From: Lethocerus indicus
Lineage: Eukaryota > Arthropoda > Insecta > Hemiptera > Belostomatidae
Direction: 5' to 3'
Length of the DNA: 64,000 nucleotides
NCBI GenBank assembly: GCA_019843655.1
Contig: JACDQD010000008.1
Span: 16,588,442 to 16,652,441 of the forward strand
Shown here: positions 35,439-47,968 of the stretch, piece by piece
Numbering within the stretch: the first letter of the stretch is position 1
Layout: each line of letters starts with the position of its first letter
The notes under the pieces: generated by a model
What the model was told of the DNA's origin: nothing
The model's database searches: none
What the model saw: only the letters and a program-made list of their open reading frames with translations
Program-made: the position numbers and the translations under genes

Positions 35439-38188
35439 GTAAGTCACTTTTTCCATCAATCTTCCCAACACTTGCTTCGGGCTAACTTGCATGACGATCC
35501 CGACAATGAAATGTTGTTTCGCGGAAGGTGAAAACAAAAGACTACTAAATGGTGATAGCCGTGCACAGAAGATGCATGATAGCGCAATCGGGGATGATTC
35601 ACGCGATATACGTCCGTCGATAGTGGCCGGCGACGATGTCTCTGAGCCGAGAGAACCAGTCCAGTCACAATTTATGGTATAGATAATGCCGGGGAATACT
35701 ACCGTTTATTTTTATCTAACAAACCAGTTATAACATGTGTACATCATTAAATATTTTTAATGCCGTTTTTTCTTTTTCATTTTTTTAACGTAGAGCAATT
35801 ATAAAAAAATACTCCGCCTTCTTCTATCTCTAGACATTTTTCTTTATATCGGAATGTGAAGAAAAAATCTGTAATCCATACTTCAGATAGCATGAAAAAT
35901 CTTATCAAGACGTCGCTATAACATAGTTGAAAAATTTATTTTCAACGAACGCAAAGAAATATAATAGTTAAAAATACAATTCTAAAAGAAAGTACAAGAA
36001 GATCCTACTTGCCTGCTATAGACAGATAATTTTCGTGTTCTTACTATACATAACACAATTTAAAAGAAATTAACAAGTAACGAAAACTTAATTCGATCGG
36101 GTATATTAGGTGTCATAATAAATTAAGAGGGACTTGGACAAGCCGAATAATCAATTGAATACAACTATCTTAGTACTGAAATAGCTCGAAATATGAACAC
36201 TACAACGTTTTGTGGAATACATTTTATTTCAACAATCGTTTAAAAAAATATACCTTTTACAATATGAAAGGCGATAAAAGCCTCCCGAATACATCTTCCC
36301 TTAACACATTCATCGCGTTAAATGGGCCTTCAGAGTTGTTACCGGGTATGAGCGAATGTTGTTGCGGGGAGTACATTTTGTAAAAAAAGAATTATCACCG
36401 AACTAATGAACAGATCAGCCCAAAACGAAAAACAACGAGCGTTACCTGGGAAGAAGAAATGAAACTATTACGAAACCAGCGCGGATGACCTCATCGTTGT
36501 TTTACATCTCTCTCTTTCCCAAGCGCGTTCTATTTGCCCTCTCCGTCTCCCCTCTTCCTCTCGTCGGCTTTTCTCCCACGACATGCCACGTTGGTTTTTT
36601 TTACTCAGTCTTATTATCCAGTTAAAGGTTTTGGGATATTCTGTTTATTTCTATAAAGCTCAGTGAAGTATATTTATAGAGTAAGTAAATAATCTGCTCT
36701 GGTTGGGGTTTAAACTAAATACAACGAGACTAAATATAGAATAATTATGATTTTATGATGACAGATTCATCGGTCGATGATAATTGAATTTTAATGATGT
36801 ACTGGTCTTGACCGTTTGCCGCAGACAATCCGTTTAATTGTTCGCTTTATTTTTAAGATTAGCCGGCTATATCTTGATTCGGTATTTCATTGAGCCAACC
36901 CCCCGTGGACTTAGATCCACAGCAAAGTTTCGTCGAAAGTGCCGGTTGAATTTAGCCCGTCCCGTAGCGCGAAGGAGCTCGAGAGACGAATTCCTAAGAA
37001 ACGGGGAGAAAAACAGGAAACGCTTATCAAAGTTCTGAGCGTCGAGCGGCGCGCCAAGAACTAAACTCGGCGAAGGTCAAAACCTTACAGAATAGAAAAA
37101 AAAATGCTTTTTTAAATGGACCAACTGACACATTACGCTGAAATTACACCCAATACCACTTCATTTAAAAAGTAATTTCGTTTTTTCTACATTCATTGGG
37201 ATAACTTTGCCTCGACCCCGAGTCCATCGAAGAGTATCGATGAAACTGTGACGCGTCATCTTACTAATTTCTCTGAGTAATGTATCAAGCCTAGATTATT
37301 AGCCCGTTGAACGGGTATCGATAAACACGTTGCATTCGGTTTGCTTAATGCCAGGGTCAGATTTCTGCTGTGCAGATCCTAGTTAAGTCAAAAGGGCAGA
37401 ATAATTCAGAAATTAGTAATACATAGTTGAAAAAAGTTCGAATTACCTTACCTTATGTTTTACGACTTGGAAATTTTCATCGTCGATTAATTTCCATTTT
37501 TCTTGTTTTTTTTTTATACATTCTGGTCTCCTATACATTTATTCAAAGTGTTGGCCTCCTTTCGCGAGCCATTAGGTTCATACTCTGTGGGCCTAAATTA
37601 AGTAAGAATAACGTTCGATTTATTTTTGTTTATTGCGATCGTTGTAGACGCATTACGACCCAAGAACAGTTAGTATAGGACATTCCTATCCTATGGAATT
37701 TGAACTGGCCCCACAGTTGTCGATATTTCCTTTCACGACCCATGTAACACGGTCTTACACCCGCCCATTATAATATATATCATTTTTAATTGACTTCGGA
37801 GTTACGCTCTGTTTCTCTTGCACCGGGGGAGATTCGCATTTCCTGGCCCTCAAAACCGGCAAAAGGAACGTTTTCAGAGGATATTCGTCGTTCTTATTTC
37901 TCGCCGCTCAAGATCATTAGAACTCGGCATTCATTTTCAGCGCGATATCAAAAGTTGGATCGTATACTGCGATAGCGGTATAGATAATGTTTAATTGAGT
38001 TCCGGTTAATTCAGCCGAACTAATTTCGCCAACTGTTGGTTTATCTTCGCGGATTTTATCGCTTATAATTCGGATTCATTAAGGAACATGCCCGGTTATT
38101 TTCCGCGATGCATATTTGTTTTGCATAAAATAAGTAGAACTTTTAATAAGACGCCTGAAAAGGAAGTGGCCACGCGACCTAAATGTTT
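35439..38188 (+). other. Intron 5 (or downstream sequence), first part
   Basis: This starts GTAAGT. AT-rich to about 36460 and again after 37080. A good acceptor (TTTTTTTTACTCAG, about 36608) is followed by stops in all phases before the GTAAGT at 36681. No exon called. Confidence 0.45.
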
Positions 38189-38242
38189 AAATAAAATAAA
38201 AAAATAAATAAATAAATAAAATAAAATAAAAAAAAGGGGGGG
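38189..38242 (+). repeat. A-rich (AAAT)n tract followed by G7
   Basis: Interrupted AAAT/AAAAT units (38189-38235) end abruptly in seven G. It could be the remnant of a retroposon poly(A) tail that became a microsatellite, but no element body is recognised upstream. Confidence 0.85.
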
Positions 38243-38588
38243 AACTAGTGGGTTTCTCCTCTAATTGTTGACTATTGTAGCTAGTGCCTATATAAATGTT
38301 GCTTGTTGTATAATTTTACAGTTGTAAAAATAAAGGAGTGAAAAAAAATCTTTTAATAGTGCCCTTAGTTCTGAAAATCAGTATTCTTGTTTCCATTCTC
38401 AGATTTGGTCCTATAATACCGTTCCTATTGTAAGTAGCTTTCTGGTTGACAAAGTAGCTAGTTTAAAACATTAATTTACGTTATTTTACGTTAGCCATAT
38501 TAGGTCGTTGGGACGGTCCGGTGGGGAGACATGTCTTATTAAATAAAATCGATACCCGCTTATAATTTAGACGTGCGTGTCGACCAGG

Positions 38589-38660
38589 CTCAGGATAGCC
38601 GAGCGGGTTGCTTCCGGGGCAGCAGACCAATTACATTGTCCGGGGTCAGTCCCAGAGGGG
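38589..38660 (+). repeat. tRNA-like sequence, probably a SINE head or tRNA pseudogene
   Basis: TAGCCGAGCGG (38596-38606) fits the RNA polymerase III A box as found in Leu/Ser-type tRNAs. It is preceded by a 7-nt segment in acceptor-stem position. GGGGTCAGTCCC (38642-38653) resembles a B box lacking one base. CAGAC and GTCCG flank a 10-nt loop in anticodon-arm position with four of five pairs possible. The T stem does not pair properly, so a working tRNA is unlikely. A following GC-rich stretch (to about 38760) may be the element body. Confidence 0.45.
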
Positions 38661-41600
38661 GTTTCGGCCGGATAGGCCGCCGGGACGGGGGTTGAGACGG
38701 GGTCCGTTTTAGAGGGGGTTGCGTCCAGATAGCGCTACCGTCCCCCTCCCTATTTGGTAAACAGCAGGTGCGCCCTCCACCGACCTACCCCTTTCTACCC
38801 TCGTCCTTTCTCCTGCGTTTCCGAAATATATTTATTCATTTCTAGCCTCTACAGCTATGATGGAACGGGGGGTCCCTCGTGTCCGCATTCATCGTGGCAG
38901 AGAGACCGCTCGTAATCAGTTCAAATGTGCAATTGGGTAAAAATTTATGTGTCTCCGGGGATCCTTTCTAAAATTCCGACTTCACCATTCCGCGGGATTA
39001 TTACCATTTTTTATTATTATTCAATAGGTGCTCAATTCGGGGTTCAATAGGGTTCAATATCTGCATTTTAATTTATAACTGAAAATTCGTTTATTGGTAA
39101 TTTGGAAGAGATACATAACAGAATATACTTAATAATGAAATACATAATGAAGTTCTGAAAAAGGTAGAAACGTAAACCTCTCAGAGTTATATTTTCGGCT
39201 TCTCGTGTTGTGTTATATCGCCTTATCGCTCGGTCGCATATTAAGCAGGTCCAGACGCCGGTTCGTGCGCCAGAGGTTCGATGCTAGGGATTATTATTAT
39301 TATTATTATTAGATGGGGCGGTGGTCGGAATCTCACTTGGGGAGTCGAGCCCACTGGAATTTGCGACCATAAATTACGCCGGCCTATTTCACCCTTCCCT
39401 CCACCTCCTTGTCGCCCCTCCCCCTCGGCCGTAGCTATCTTAATTAAAATCTGACTTAGTTTGATAAGTGGGGTATCTCGGCGGGGGGAGGGCGCTCCAA
39501 TCTTGGCCGCGACAATGGGCCACGTGCTGTCCCACACGCGGGGACTTCAATACGGCCGGCTTAAAAATCGCTTCCGACAGTTATTTTCTGCATCAGTCGT
39601 CAGGCAGTATTGAGAGCAAAACTTTCACACATGCCAACCGGAAGAGATAATGAACTAAAAAATATCCCTGAAAGTATTCGTACTATGGGCCAAATGGTAT
39701 TTCGATCGGAACGATCTGAAACGGAGTACAAACATATCCTTTGTATCGAAATATTGTCGAGGTTGAGAGATTGCCACCACAAATTTCTTTATTGACCGAA
39801 AGGCAAGAGTTGTAAGGATATATTGGTCAGATAGGGCATGAGCAGTAAGAATTTATATGAATAAGAACGGCTAATTTAATTAATATCGCACCTTTGTTCG
39901 TCCTTCTGGGTCAAAACCCCTCCGCCAATAGTTTCATATCCCGAAAATACCCATAAATAAAATGCGGTTAAATAATAAGCAATAAATTTCTGAAATATAT
40001 ATCGACCCTAGCGTTCCGCCGCCAAGGGCTTTTACCGGCCAATAGCCGTCAGAAACGAAAAATGATCTCAGATTTCCACTTCGTGCTTTTTTCTTGAGCA
40101 GCCGTCCCTAACATTCTTTCGCTTAGTAAAATTATTATTATGGATACCATCATTCTTGAACCTTGAAAGTCTCAAAGGTCTTGTGTTAGACCGGTTTCTT
40201 CTTCCCGTTTTCGTCTGCAAATCAGTGAGCCGCGTACTTATTTCGTATTACTTTCGCATGACCGATCTTTGGTACCACGTATTTTGTTGGGTCGTCAGTA
40301 TCCTACCGAGGGACTAAATCTCAAACGACTGATTCCAATATGCTGTAATTGGATGAAGGTGAGCAGAGTGCAAACCCTCATCTTCTTAGGCGCAAGAAAG
40401 AAAAAGCTAGAGGTGAAAGAAAAACTAACGCTCTGTGTTTTCAAAGTCGGCAAACCGCCGAAAACGTTCGTTAAAATCAGCCTCAAGAAACAATGTATCC
40501 GTCTCAACGTAATCCCAGTTGCGAGAACCTATTGAATGGAGACAAATAAATTACGAGTTATAAAAATTGAAGTGTTTATATTTAGAAAACGCATTTTGAG
40601 TCATAATTATATTTTTCATTTCCCACGGGCAGTTATTCGTTGAGACATTCTTACATGTGGATATGAATGAAAACACCAATGAAGGGCTCTGTCCTCTTTT
40701 ATTATCCAGAAATCCACAATGCTAGATGCAGCACTGGGAAGGAATCAGATCTACCGCCTTTTAACCGGCAAATCGTTTTCCAGCATGTCGAAAATTTGTA
40801 GCGATTTAACCCCGTATTTAATTTGGGCGGTCGGCGCCCGGTCATTTATTTGGGCAGCGGACCATTACAGAATTGCGAGGGTGAGCCGTAACACCACCCC
40901 CCACCCCGCTCCATCCCCTTTCCCTCTACTAAAATACGGAAGGGGATGAGCATTGGAGGGGCAGAAAGATCGATAGATAACTCACCGTTGTTCGGCCGAG
41001 AGTGAACCCCCTATCGAGGCCTACCCGGCACCTTTTACCCTTACAGCATTTTGAATTGTCCATAACACTCAAATACGTTATGAACGGGGTTTAACCCATA
41101 CTCGCCGTGTCTTATAAGAACCGCATTGTGGTAATCAACTTTGGTCGAATAAGTTTATTTCACTATAAATTGTACAGAAAGTGAATTTGGTGGAAATTTT
41201 GAAGGAGCTGTTCGCCTGAGCAGTTGGTGCTACACGCATTCCGCGTCACTTCCTACGACAAAAATAGAAAAATGGAAAGAATGCTCTCAGAAAAATTTAC
41301 ATTAAGACTTCGAAATGAAAGTTTAGCACTGTGAGAAATTAGGTTAATCATTTAGACTGTTTATTTCTCGTTTTACTTCCAGTATGAGTTATGATCTAGT
41401 GATAGCGTACGTAGGAACGACGGCATACATTTTACGCATATCCTTGACTATCGAGAGGGTACGGGAGGGTAACACACCGATGTTACTGTGTTGAATTGTT
41501 ATAAGATTCCACACATTCGGCGGGTTCATCACTAATTTCACCCTTCGCAACTGATGCGTTCAATCGTAACGCGAAGTTAATTGAAACGGTCAAGAACTTA

Positions 41601-43181
41601 ATTGATGAAGCCGCCCAGCAATCATTATTAGGCGAATGGGAGGGGGGCTCGGTCCGGAGTACAACTTAAGTATTCTGTCCATGGGTCGTAGTGTATTAGC
41701 GTATATAAATTACACATTATAGATATATATGTTTTTCTTTTAACATTCAATTCGCCGTGGGAGGGTCCCCGATCCTCTTGTGTTACTGATGAGCGACGTT
41801 TCGGTCTCACGTCGGTAGGTTAAATTATTTTGGATATCCTCGCAGAAGGAGTCGATAATTTTGGGGGTTTTCTACCCTTACGTACTGCTGTTCACAATGG
41901 TTGGTGGTCTCGCGGGGTACTCAGACTCCCGATTGCGCCGTGAAAGAATGTGAATTTCAGACAGGGTTGGTTCCAGTCTTGACCTCTCTTTCACGCATAA
42001 TTAAATCATTACCTCCGAACCGTTTTATGAGCGATAGTAGTGGCAGTAGATTAAAAGGGTAAAAGTAATATTGCCGGTGTATTAGGCTATACAGCTTATG
42101 TAGACCCAACCAAGTTTGTGGTCGGGGAAGCTCGTAAAAGGCTGGATGAAAACCTCAAGAGAAAATGGAGGGAGATAAAGAGGGTCGGCACATGAGACTG
42201 GTGTTCCTGGTAATAAGGCCCGGATCGCTCAATGCTCCTCTGAACATGCGAGCCCTGTCAGACCACTGGGGATCACCTACTGCGGGATTGCTCCCTCTAC
42301 GATGGAGCCAGAATATCTAAGTGGACTAAGGTTTCTCCCACCGTAAGTAGACATCAGGGTGCTTTCCAAGGAATTGGGGAGAAGTGATATAGTGCATGTT
42401 GCCACAACTGGTGTTTATTTTATGATAAATTAGAGGAGACGGAATGTATAGGACAAATTTCGTCCCGCTTATTCGTGTACGAGAAAAATCTTAAAAACAA
42501 AATTTTTCCCTAAGGATCATTTATATTAATCATTGACGCCATTATGGGGTATTGGATAAAAAATATTGTTCAGGGTTTTAGACATAAATTCATTTTCTTT
42601 AGAGAGCCATTGATTAGTATCGACAGTTTTGAGGAAATTTTCCATTATGGTGGAGGAAACCGGTGGCACTAAGGAAATTTTCCAGAGGTCGGGTTTCGTA
42701 ACCATTCTTCAGTACCGATCAGGTGTTTGGGACTCAATCTGCTTATAGTTCAAGGATTTCCTCGTGGATAGCTCGAGGGTAGGCGGTATGACGCACGGAC
42801 TGCGACTGAGTCCGTTGTGAAAAAAACAGGAAGTTGTGAAGTGGAAAATTTCACGGTATTCATGCGGCTAGGGATAACGCTGAAATCGGCGCTGCTCTTG
42901 ATAAGAGAGAACATTTTCTGAGTTTCGGACTGCTTTGGATCGTACCAATTTTTCTTATTCTTGATTGAATTCATTAGCTCAAAAATTATGCTAATCATTC
43001 TTCGATACTAGTGAATATACGCAAAGGCTTATTCCAAAATCTCTCTCACGGGTTTTTTAAAAAAATAATGTTTAGGACAAAAAATTAAACTGGAAGGACC
43101 TTGTAGAATATGCTAAATAGACCAAATTTCGAAGTGCCCCTACTTTATTCCATACAGATATCCTTTTTACTCCGTTTCCAG
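38661..43181 (+). other. Presumed intron 5, continued
   Basis: This contains (TTA)7 at 39291-39311 and copy B of the repeated 22-mer at 39602-39645. A very strong acceptor (TTTCTCGTTTTACTTCCAG) at about 41382 is open only in phase 2, and no fitting exon is called. A segment at about 42196-42230 loosely resembles 27915-27950 (CTGGTAA then GATCGCTCAAT). Otherwise nothing recognised. Confidence 0.45.
39602..39645 (+). repeat. Dispersed repeat fragment, copy B
   Basis: AGGCAG (39602-39607), then GAGCAAAACTTTCACACATGCC (39614-39635), then a tail like that of copy A at 28294-28333. Same orientation, 11.3 kb apart. Confidence 0.6.
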
Positions 43182-43357
43182 AAAATACTGTACACGCCTT
43201 TTTGGCTAGTCCATTTCCCAGCCCGGGATGCAGTTCGCGTATTGCCGAAAACATTTTGGATTTCGGCGCACGAAACTATCGTCGAAAGCCGGCAGCAATT
43301 AGCCGTTATGTTTCTGTTAAATATGTAAGGGGTATTCACAAGGCTGCACTCCAACTG
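43182..43357 (+). CDS. Speculative terminal exon in phase 1
   Basis: A good acceptor (TTTTTACTCCGTTTCCAG, ending 43181) is followed by an open phase-1 frame. It begins Lys (split after exon 5), NTVHAFLASPFPSPGC, and runs to a TGA at 43355-43357. AATAAA lies about 28 bp beyond the stop, which would suit a 3' terminal exon. Internal donors (TAT|GTAAGG at 43325; AACT|GTGAGT at 43354) would leave phases 0 and 2 respectively. The composition differs from the firm exons and lacks their Pro/Gln bias. A match of this kind is not rare by chance in a window this size. Confidence 0.2.
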
Positions 43358-46300
43358 TGAGTCATAAGCTGATTGCGAAAGACAATAAACGTTCTAGGTC
43401 ATGTCTGAGGAAAACAGTGGAAGTATAATCCGATAATGCTCGGAACACCCGCGGCACGCTCCACGACAGTTTTTTTTAAAGTCGATTTAACCAATTGTAA
43501 TTATTGCTTCGGCGAGGATTCATCACTTGTGCGATTTTCCGTCTAGCCTTATCTATTTTTACCTAAGTTCAGACCTTGATCTTTGGCCTCCCCCGACAGC
43601 ATTCCGTTAATAATATAGTTGTCGACGAAGTTCGTTTTGCTACGCTGTCGCTGTAGTGTGGTTTTCGGTTCTCGACATCGTATAGGACTTTCGATCGTCA
43701 CTCCCAGATTTGGCAAGACCTGCTTATGCCAGGTTTCGGCTTCTCCTCGCCGGCAGTAACATCTTGTCCACACTGTCGCTGCACTGTTACTTCAGTACTG
43801 GGTCCAGCATAGTACTGAGTGCAAATAGAATTTCGCAGAAGTGTTTATACAGCATTCAGTATATTACAATTATTAAGAACCGCTGACTTACTGTATTTTT
43901 ACATTATCACCCTCACTATCCTATAATAAAACCAAGTATGCTCACTAGATTAGTGAAGTGGTTCCAGTTACTTATCTAATAAAACTATTGCAGCCATACC
44001 TTTAATTTCTTGGGAACACTGAATACATTTCTTCGCCATCTTTTTTTTAAATAAATATAGAATTGGGTCAGTTAATTATATAGCTCTGTATTAGTTTTCG
44101 CCAATTGGAAAAACAGGCGTAGTTTATGGATCCGGTCGCTTAATTTCCGATTAATTTTATTTCTGTCTTCCTCAAGACAGAGTTCGTCTTCCGGCAAAGA
44201 GCGAAGGCTATAAATAAAAGAGAAGGGACTCTTCTCGGAGGATTTTTCTATACGGGGCCCTTTTTTGAAGGCCTTCCGTTTGAGCTTTCTTTCATGGGGC
44301 CCCTCGCTCGCCGGCTATTGTTACTCCTTTCCTCGCTTTATACATCGAGGGTCCACTCCTCGGCGTTTCGCTTCTTAAATCCCGTTCAAACTATGAGCCG
44401 AAATATTCTCAGTATAAAAGTATAATCTGAGCATAATTCAGTCTTTACAGCCTGCAATTTCTGCCTGATTTTCTGTTTAAATTTTCCTAACGTTGCATTT
44501 ATCAAAAAATTTGATTTATCCTTTTTGGCCCGTACATACAGAAATACAGTACACTTACCACATGAAATAGCGCTCCATCAATTGTTTTTTGTTGGTTTTA
44601 TAATTATCAGAAACATATAAAAAGATAAGGCCACTTTCCATAATAGCAACTTAATGAGTAAAGAATAACGAAATATACAGTTATGTGTAGTAAAATCTCC
44701 GTTGGCTTCGTTAGAAGTAAAAAGTAACATTAACAGAAAATTAAAATAAAGAAAAAGTAATGCAAAATGGGCAGAACGAGGGTTTTTTCTGGCGGCCTTT
44801 CCGCTAGGATTTGGATGGTGATTCTCCTCCGCTCGCTTTTTTTACTTTCAAACTAGGTCGGGTTCTGTTTTTAATTCCATAAAAGTTTTTGTGATATAAT
44901 AGCCCTCTCTAACAATGTAGCTGAAATGTAAGTGAGGTTTCTTGAGCTGATTAAAACCTCTCTGATTGCAAAACTGTATTTTCGAGGGGCCGTTAAATTT
45001 CGGCCCGGTATGATTCATACATGCGCGTTTTTTAAATTGATTGCCTCGTTACAGAGGACCTATTCTTGCCAAAACATGTAGACATTAATTACCAAGAAAA
45101 CAGTCGTTCGTACTAATAGAAAGAAATATAGCAACTGTGTCGGAAAGTGCTTAAAGCGTGAATATAATATTCGACCCCCCTCCATCAGAAATAATCTAAC
45201 CTAATATTTTTTAATACTCCTCTACTCCGGCTTCAATAATTCAATAATAAGCTAAGCTGTGTTGAATACTAAGAAGAAGACAGGCGCTATGAATAAGAGT
45301 TGGGAATAAAAAACGTCGGAGAATACGTTGCGTATGAATTTTTGCCCCTCGCAGTTTCGCGATTCCAATAACGCCCGGGATATTCACGAGTGGCGCCACA
45401 GATCCCGCTCAGGCCAGCTTTGTCCTGGAAATTTTCGAGGAATTATCCAAGCGTACGGAAGGGAACGGAATTCATTTCAGTTTTTAGTTCATTTCACTAC
45501 ATACACTTTCTTATCGCCGATATATTCGCTAGCTGGCGCGATTGGGTGCCTCGCCGCCCTGTGTTTCTTCTTCAAAAGAAATTTTCATAAGATGAGGGTT
45601 TAGAAATGTGTAAGAATGAAGCGAACGGCTCTGAAGAGCATGCGGGGACTGGATTTTTTCCTACTTCATTCCAAATTACGTCTAGTATTATTTATAAGCT
45701 CAATTTTCCGAGAAGATATTGCGAATTGTAGTCAAATGTAAAATGTCAGGTTATACTATCGGGATTCCCTTCGCATCTGGTAATTGATAAATAAATTTAA
45801 AATAATTGTAATGAATTCTGTTGTAGCAGATCGCCTCCTCCTGTTCGGAAGATTAATTCCATTGATGCCAATAGTAACTTAAAAATAAAATTGTCCTATT
45901 ATTAGGATGGTCTTCCGGCGGCCTTTTAAAGCACCCATTTTAATATAGTCAAACATTTTACTTCACGATTTCCCTCACAGGCTCTCAGATAAATGGAGGA
46001 TCCCTCTCCCTTTTCCTTTCATACATTTTTTCTTCTTACATTTTCTTCTTTATGAATTTTTAATACTAGTCATTCGCGTTTTTCATTTCCCGTTCGGCCG
46101 GCTCCCCATTGTGCGATCTATGAATAGGCTGGGTCGGTTCCGTCTGTTTTGCCCTTTTCCCGATGATCGATTGACAGCGTTCCCTAAAAGAAAAAAACAG
46201 AAACTTGCTGAACCCGAACCTTGAGGTTTATATTTTACTGATGAATGGAAAAGTTGACGTAAAAAAAGCTAATATCAGTTCGTGACACACAAACAAACAC

Positions 46301-47909
46301 TGTTTTTTGAAATTACACCTGCCGCAGTGTGAAAATATATTTTCGAAAATGAAAAGTCATTGCTAGGCCTGTGTCGAAATTGTGATGAACAGCGCCAATA
46401 ACCAATATGCTAAAATGCCGAAATTAATCCACTGTCAAACGTTACTGAAGATAGCGCGAAGCCGTATTATTAGACCAAATCATTGAGAGGAGACAGATAA
46501 TTGATGGAGACATAATTTTTCCGTACCAGATTAAACCGTTAGACGGTGATTGCACATTTGAATTAAACCATTCGTCAGAGCTGTATTAACCCTGTATCTA
46601 AATTGGCGTGGTAAAAGTGGACCGGAAATTGTAGCATTTGTCAATGTGTGCGCCATATAACTAAGGCCCGACATAAATATCGCGTCGACGTTTGCGTTCG
46701 TGCGCCAGTGTGAATCTTATCTTAATGCTACAAAATGATGGAGCACTCCATAGCGCCGACTAAGCCCCGATAGCGAGTTAAACTGGATAGCTCTTAGGCG
46801 GGGTGAAAAGTTCACTTGGGGATACTTATCGTGTAGGACAACTTGGGTAAATATTCGTAATTGACCCGACTCGGGGAACTTGATTTGGGATTAAAACTTT
46901 GAGCTTCGTTTTGTTTTCATAATACTATCGATCCCGGGGCCCAACTCTGGTACTTGCAAGAGTGGAAGGATATCCTCTGAGATTTTTTATTTTTTTATTT
47001 TCAACTGTTCATGTATTGTACAATCAATCTTACAGTTATGGGTACAATAAAGCGGTGACAATGGTTTATTCTGAGATATTTGCGCAATATGTGCACAGCG
47101 CCCTCACAAGGTCAAAGAAATGAAAAACGAAAGAGGAATTGTAATGTTGTGCAATCCAATATGAATGTGAGGAAAATTAAACAGATATTTAAATATTTCA
47201 CAAGTGTTTCAAGAAGGCTGTTGAGGGGGCGTGAACTTTGCAGATGCATCGAACCGCCCTCGCCTCAAGTCTCTCTCCCTCTCTCTTCTCATTTTCCCTC
47301 GAGGCCCTAGAGAAATATACTGTAATTCTATTAGCAACCGCAAAAAAGCCGAATCGACCCTCCCATTTTTATCTGTACTTATCCAGTAATCGCCGCACTA
47401 AAATTTTATTATTCCAAATAAAGGTCAGCCAATAATCCATTGGGGGATCTTTCGGTGTCTGACATTTCCCGAACGCTTGTAGAATATGTGTTCCGCGTTC
47501 CATCGCTAATTGCGACCAGCAGCTTCGTTGGGAACGAGCGTTTGTTTGAAACATCGGTTATTATCCCAGTTTAAACGCGCTCAACCTTGCCTCCCTATCA
47601 GTGTTAGGATGTGTTCTCGATCGGTTCCGTTGTCAGCGCCTGAAATTTTAGAATGTCGAGTCTGTAATCTCATGCGTTACTTCTGCCATTTTTCAGTGCC
47701 GCAGTAATTTTTCTATCGCGTGTCCATAAATATTATGGAATTAATTATTTTGCTGTAGGTTTAATTCCTAATTATTCCTCAAGATTCGACCCAATTTCAT
47801 AATTGACTTTTTCAGTGGAGAGTGATCTATGTGTACCTTATTTTCTTTAAACCCCAAATTTATTTTCATTGTGAGCATGTTATATTCGCGACTCCTGCTT
47901 TATTTTTTT

Positions 47910-47913
<4 letters not shown>
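43358..47913 (+). other. Presumed intron or intergenic sequence
   Basis: GC-rich CCTTTCCG-type patches occur near 44220-44400 and 45330-45450, otherwise AT-rich. Several open frames of 70-90 codons have no splice support. Nothing recognised. Confidence 0.4.

Positions 47914-47966
<53 letters not shown>
47914..47966 (+). repeat. (TA)n microsatellite
   Basis: About 26 uninterrupted TA units, the longest pure dinucleotide tract in the right half of the window. Confidence 0.97.
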
Positions 47967-47968
<2 letters not shown>

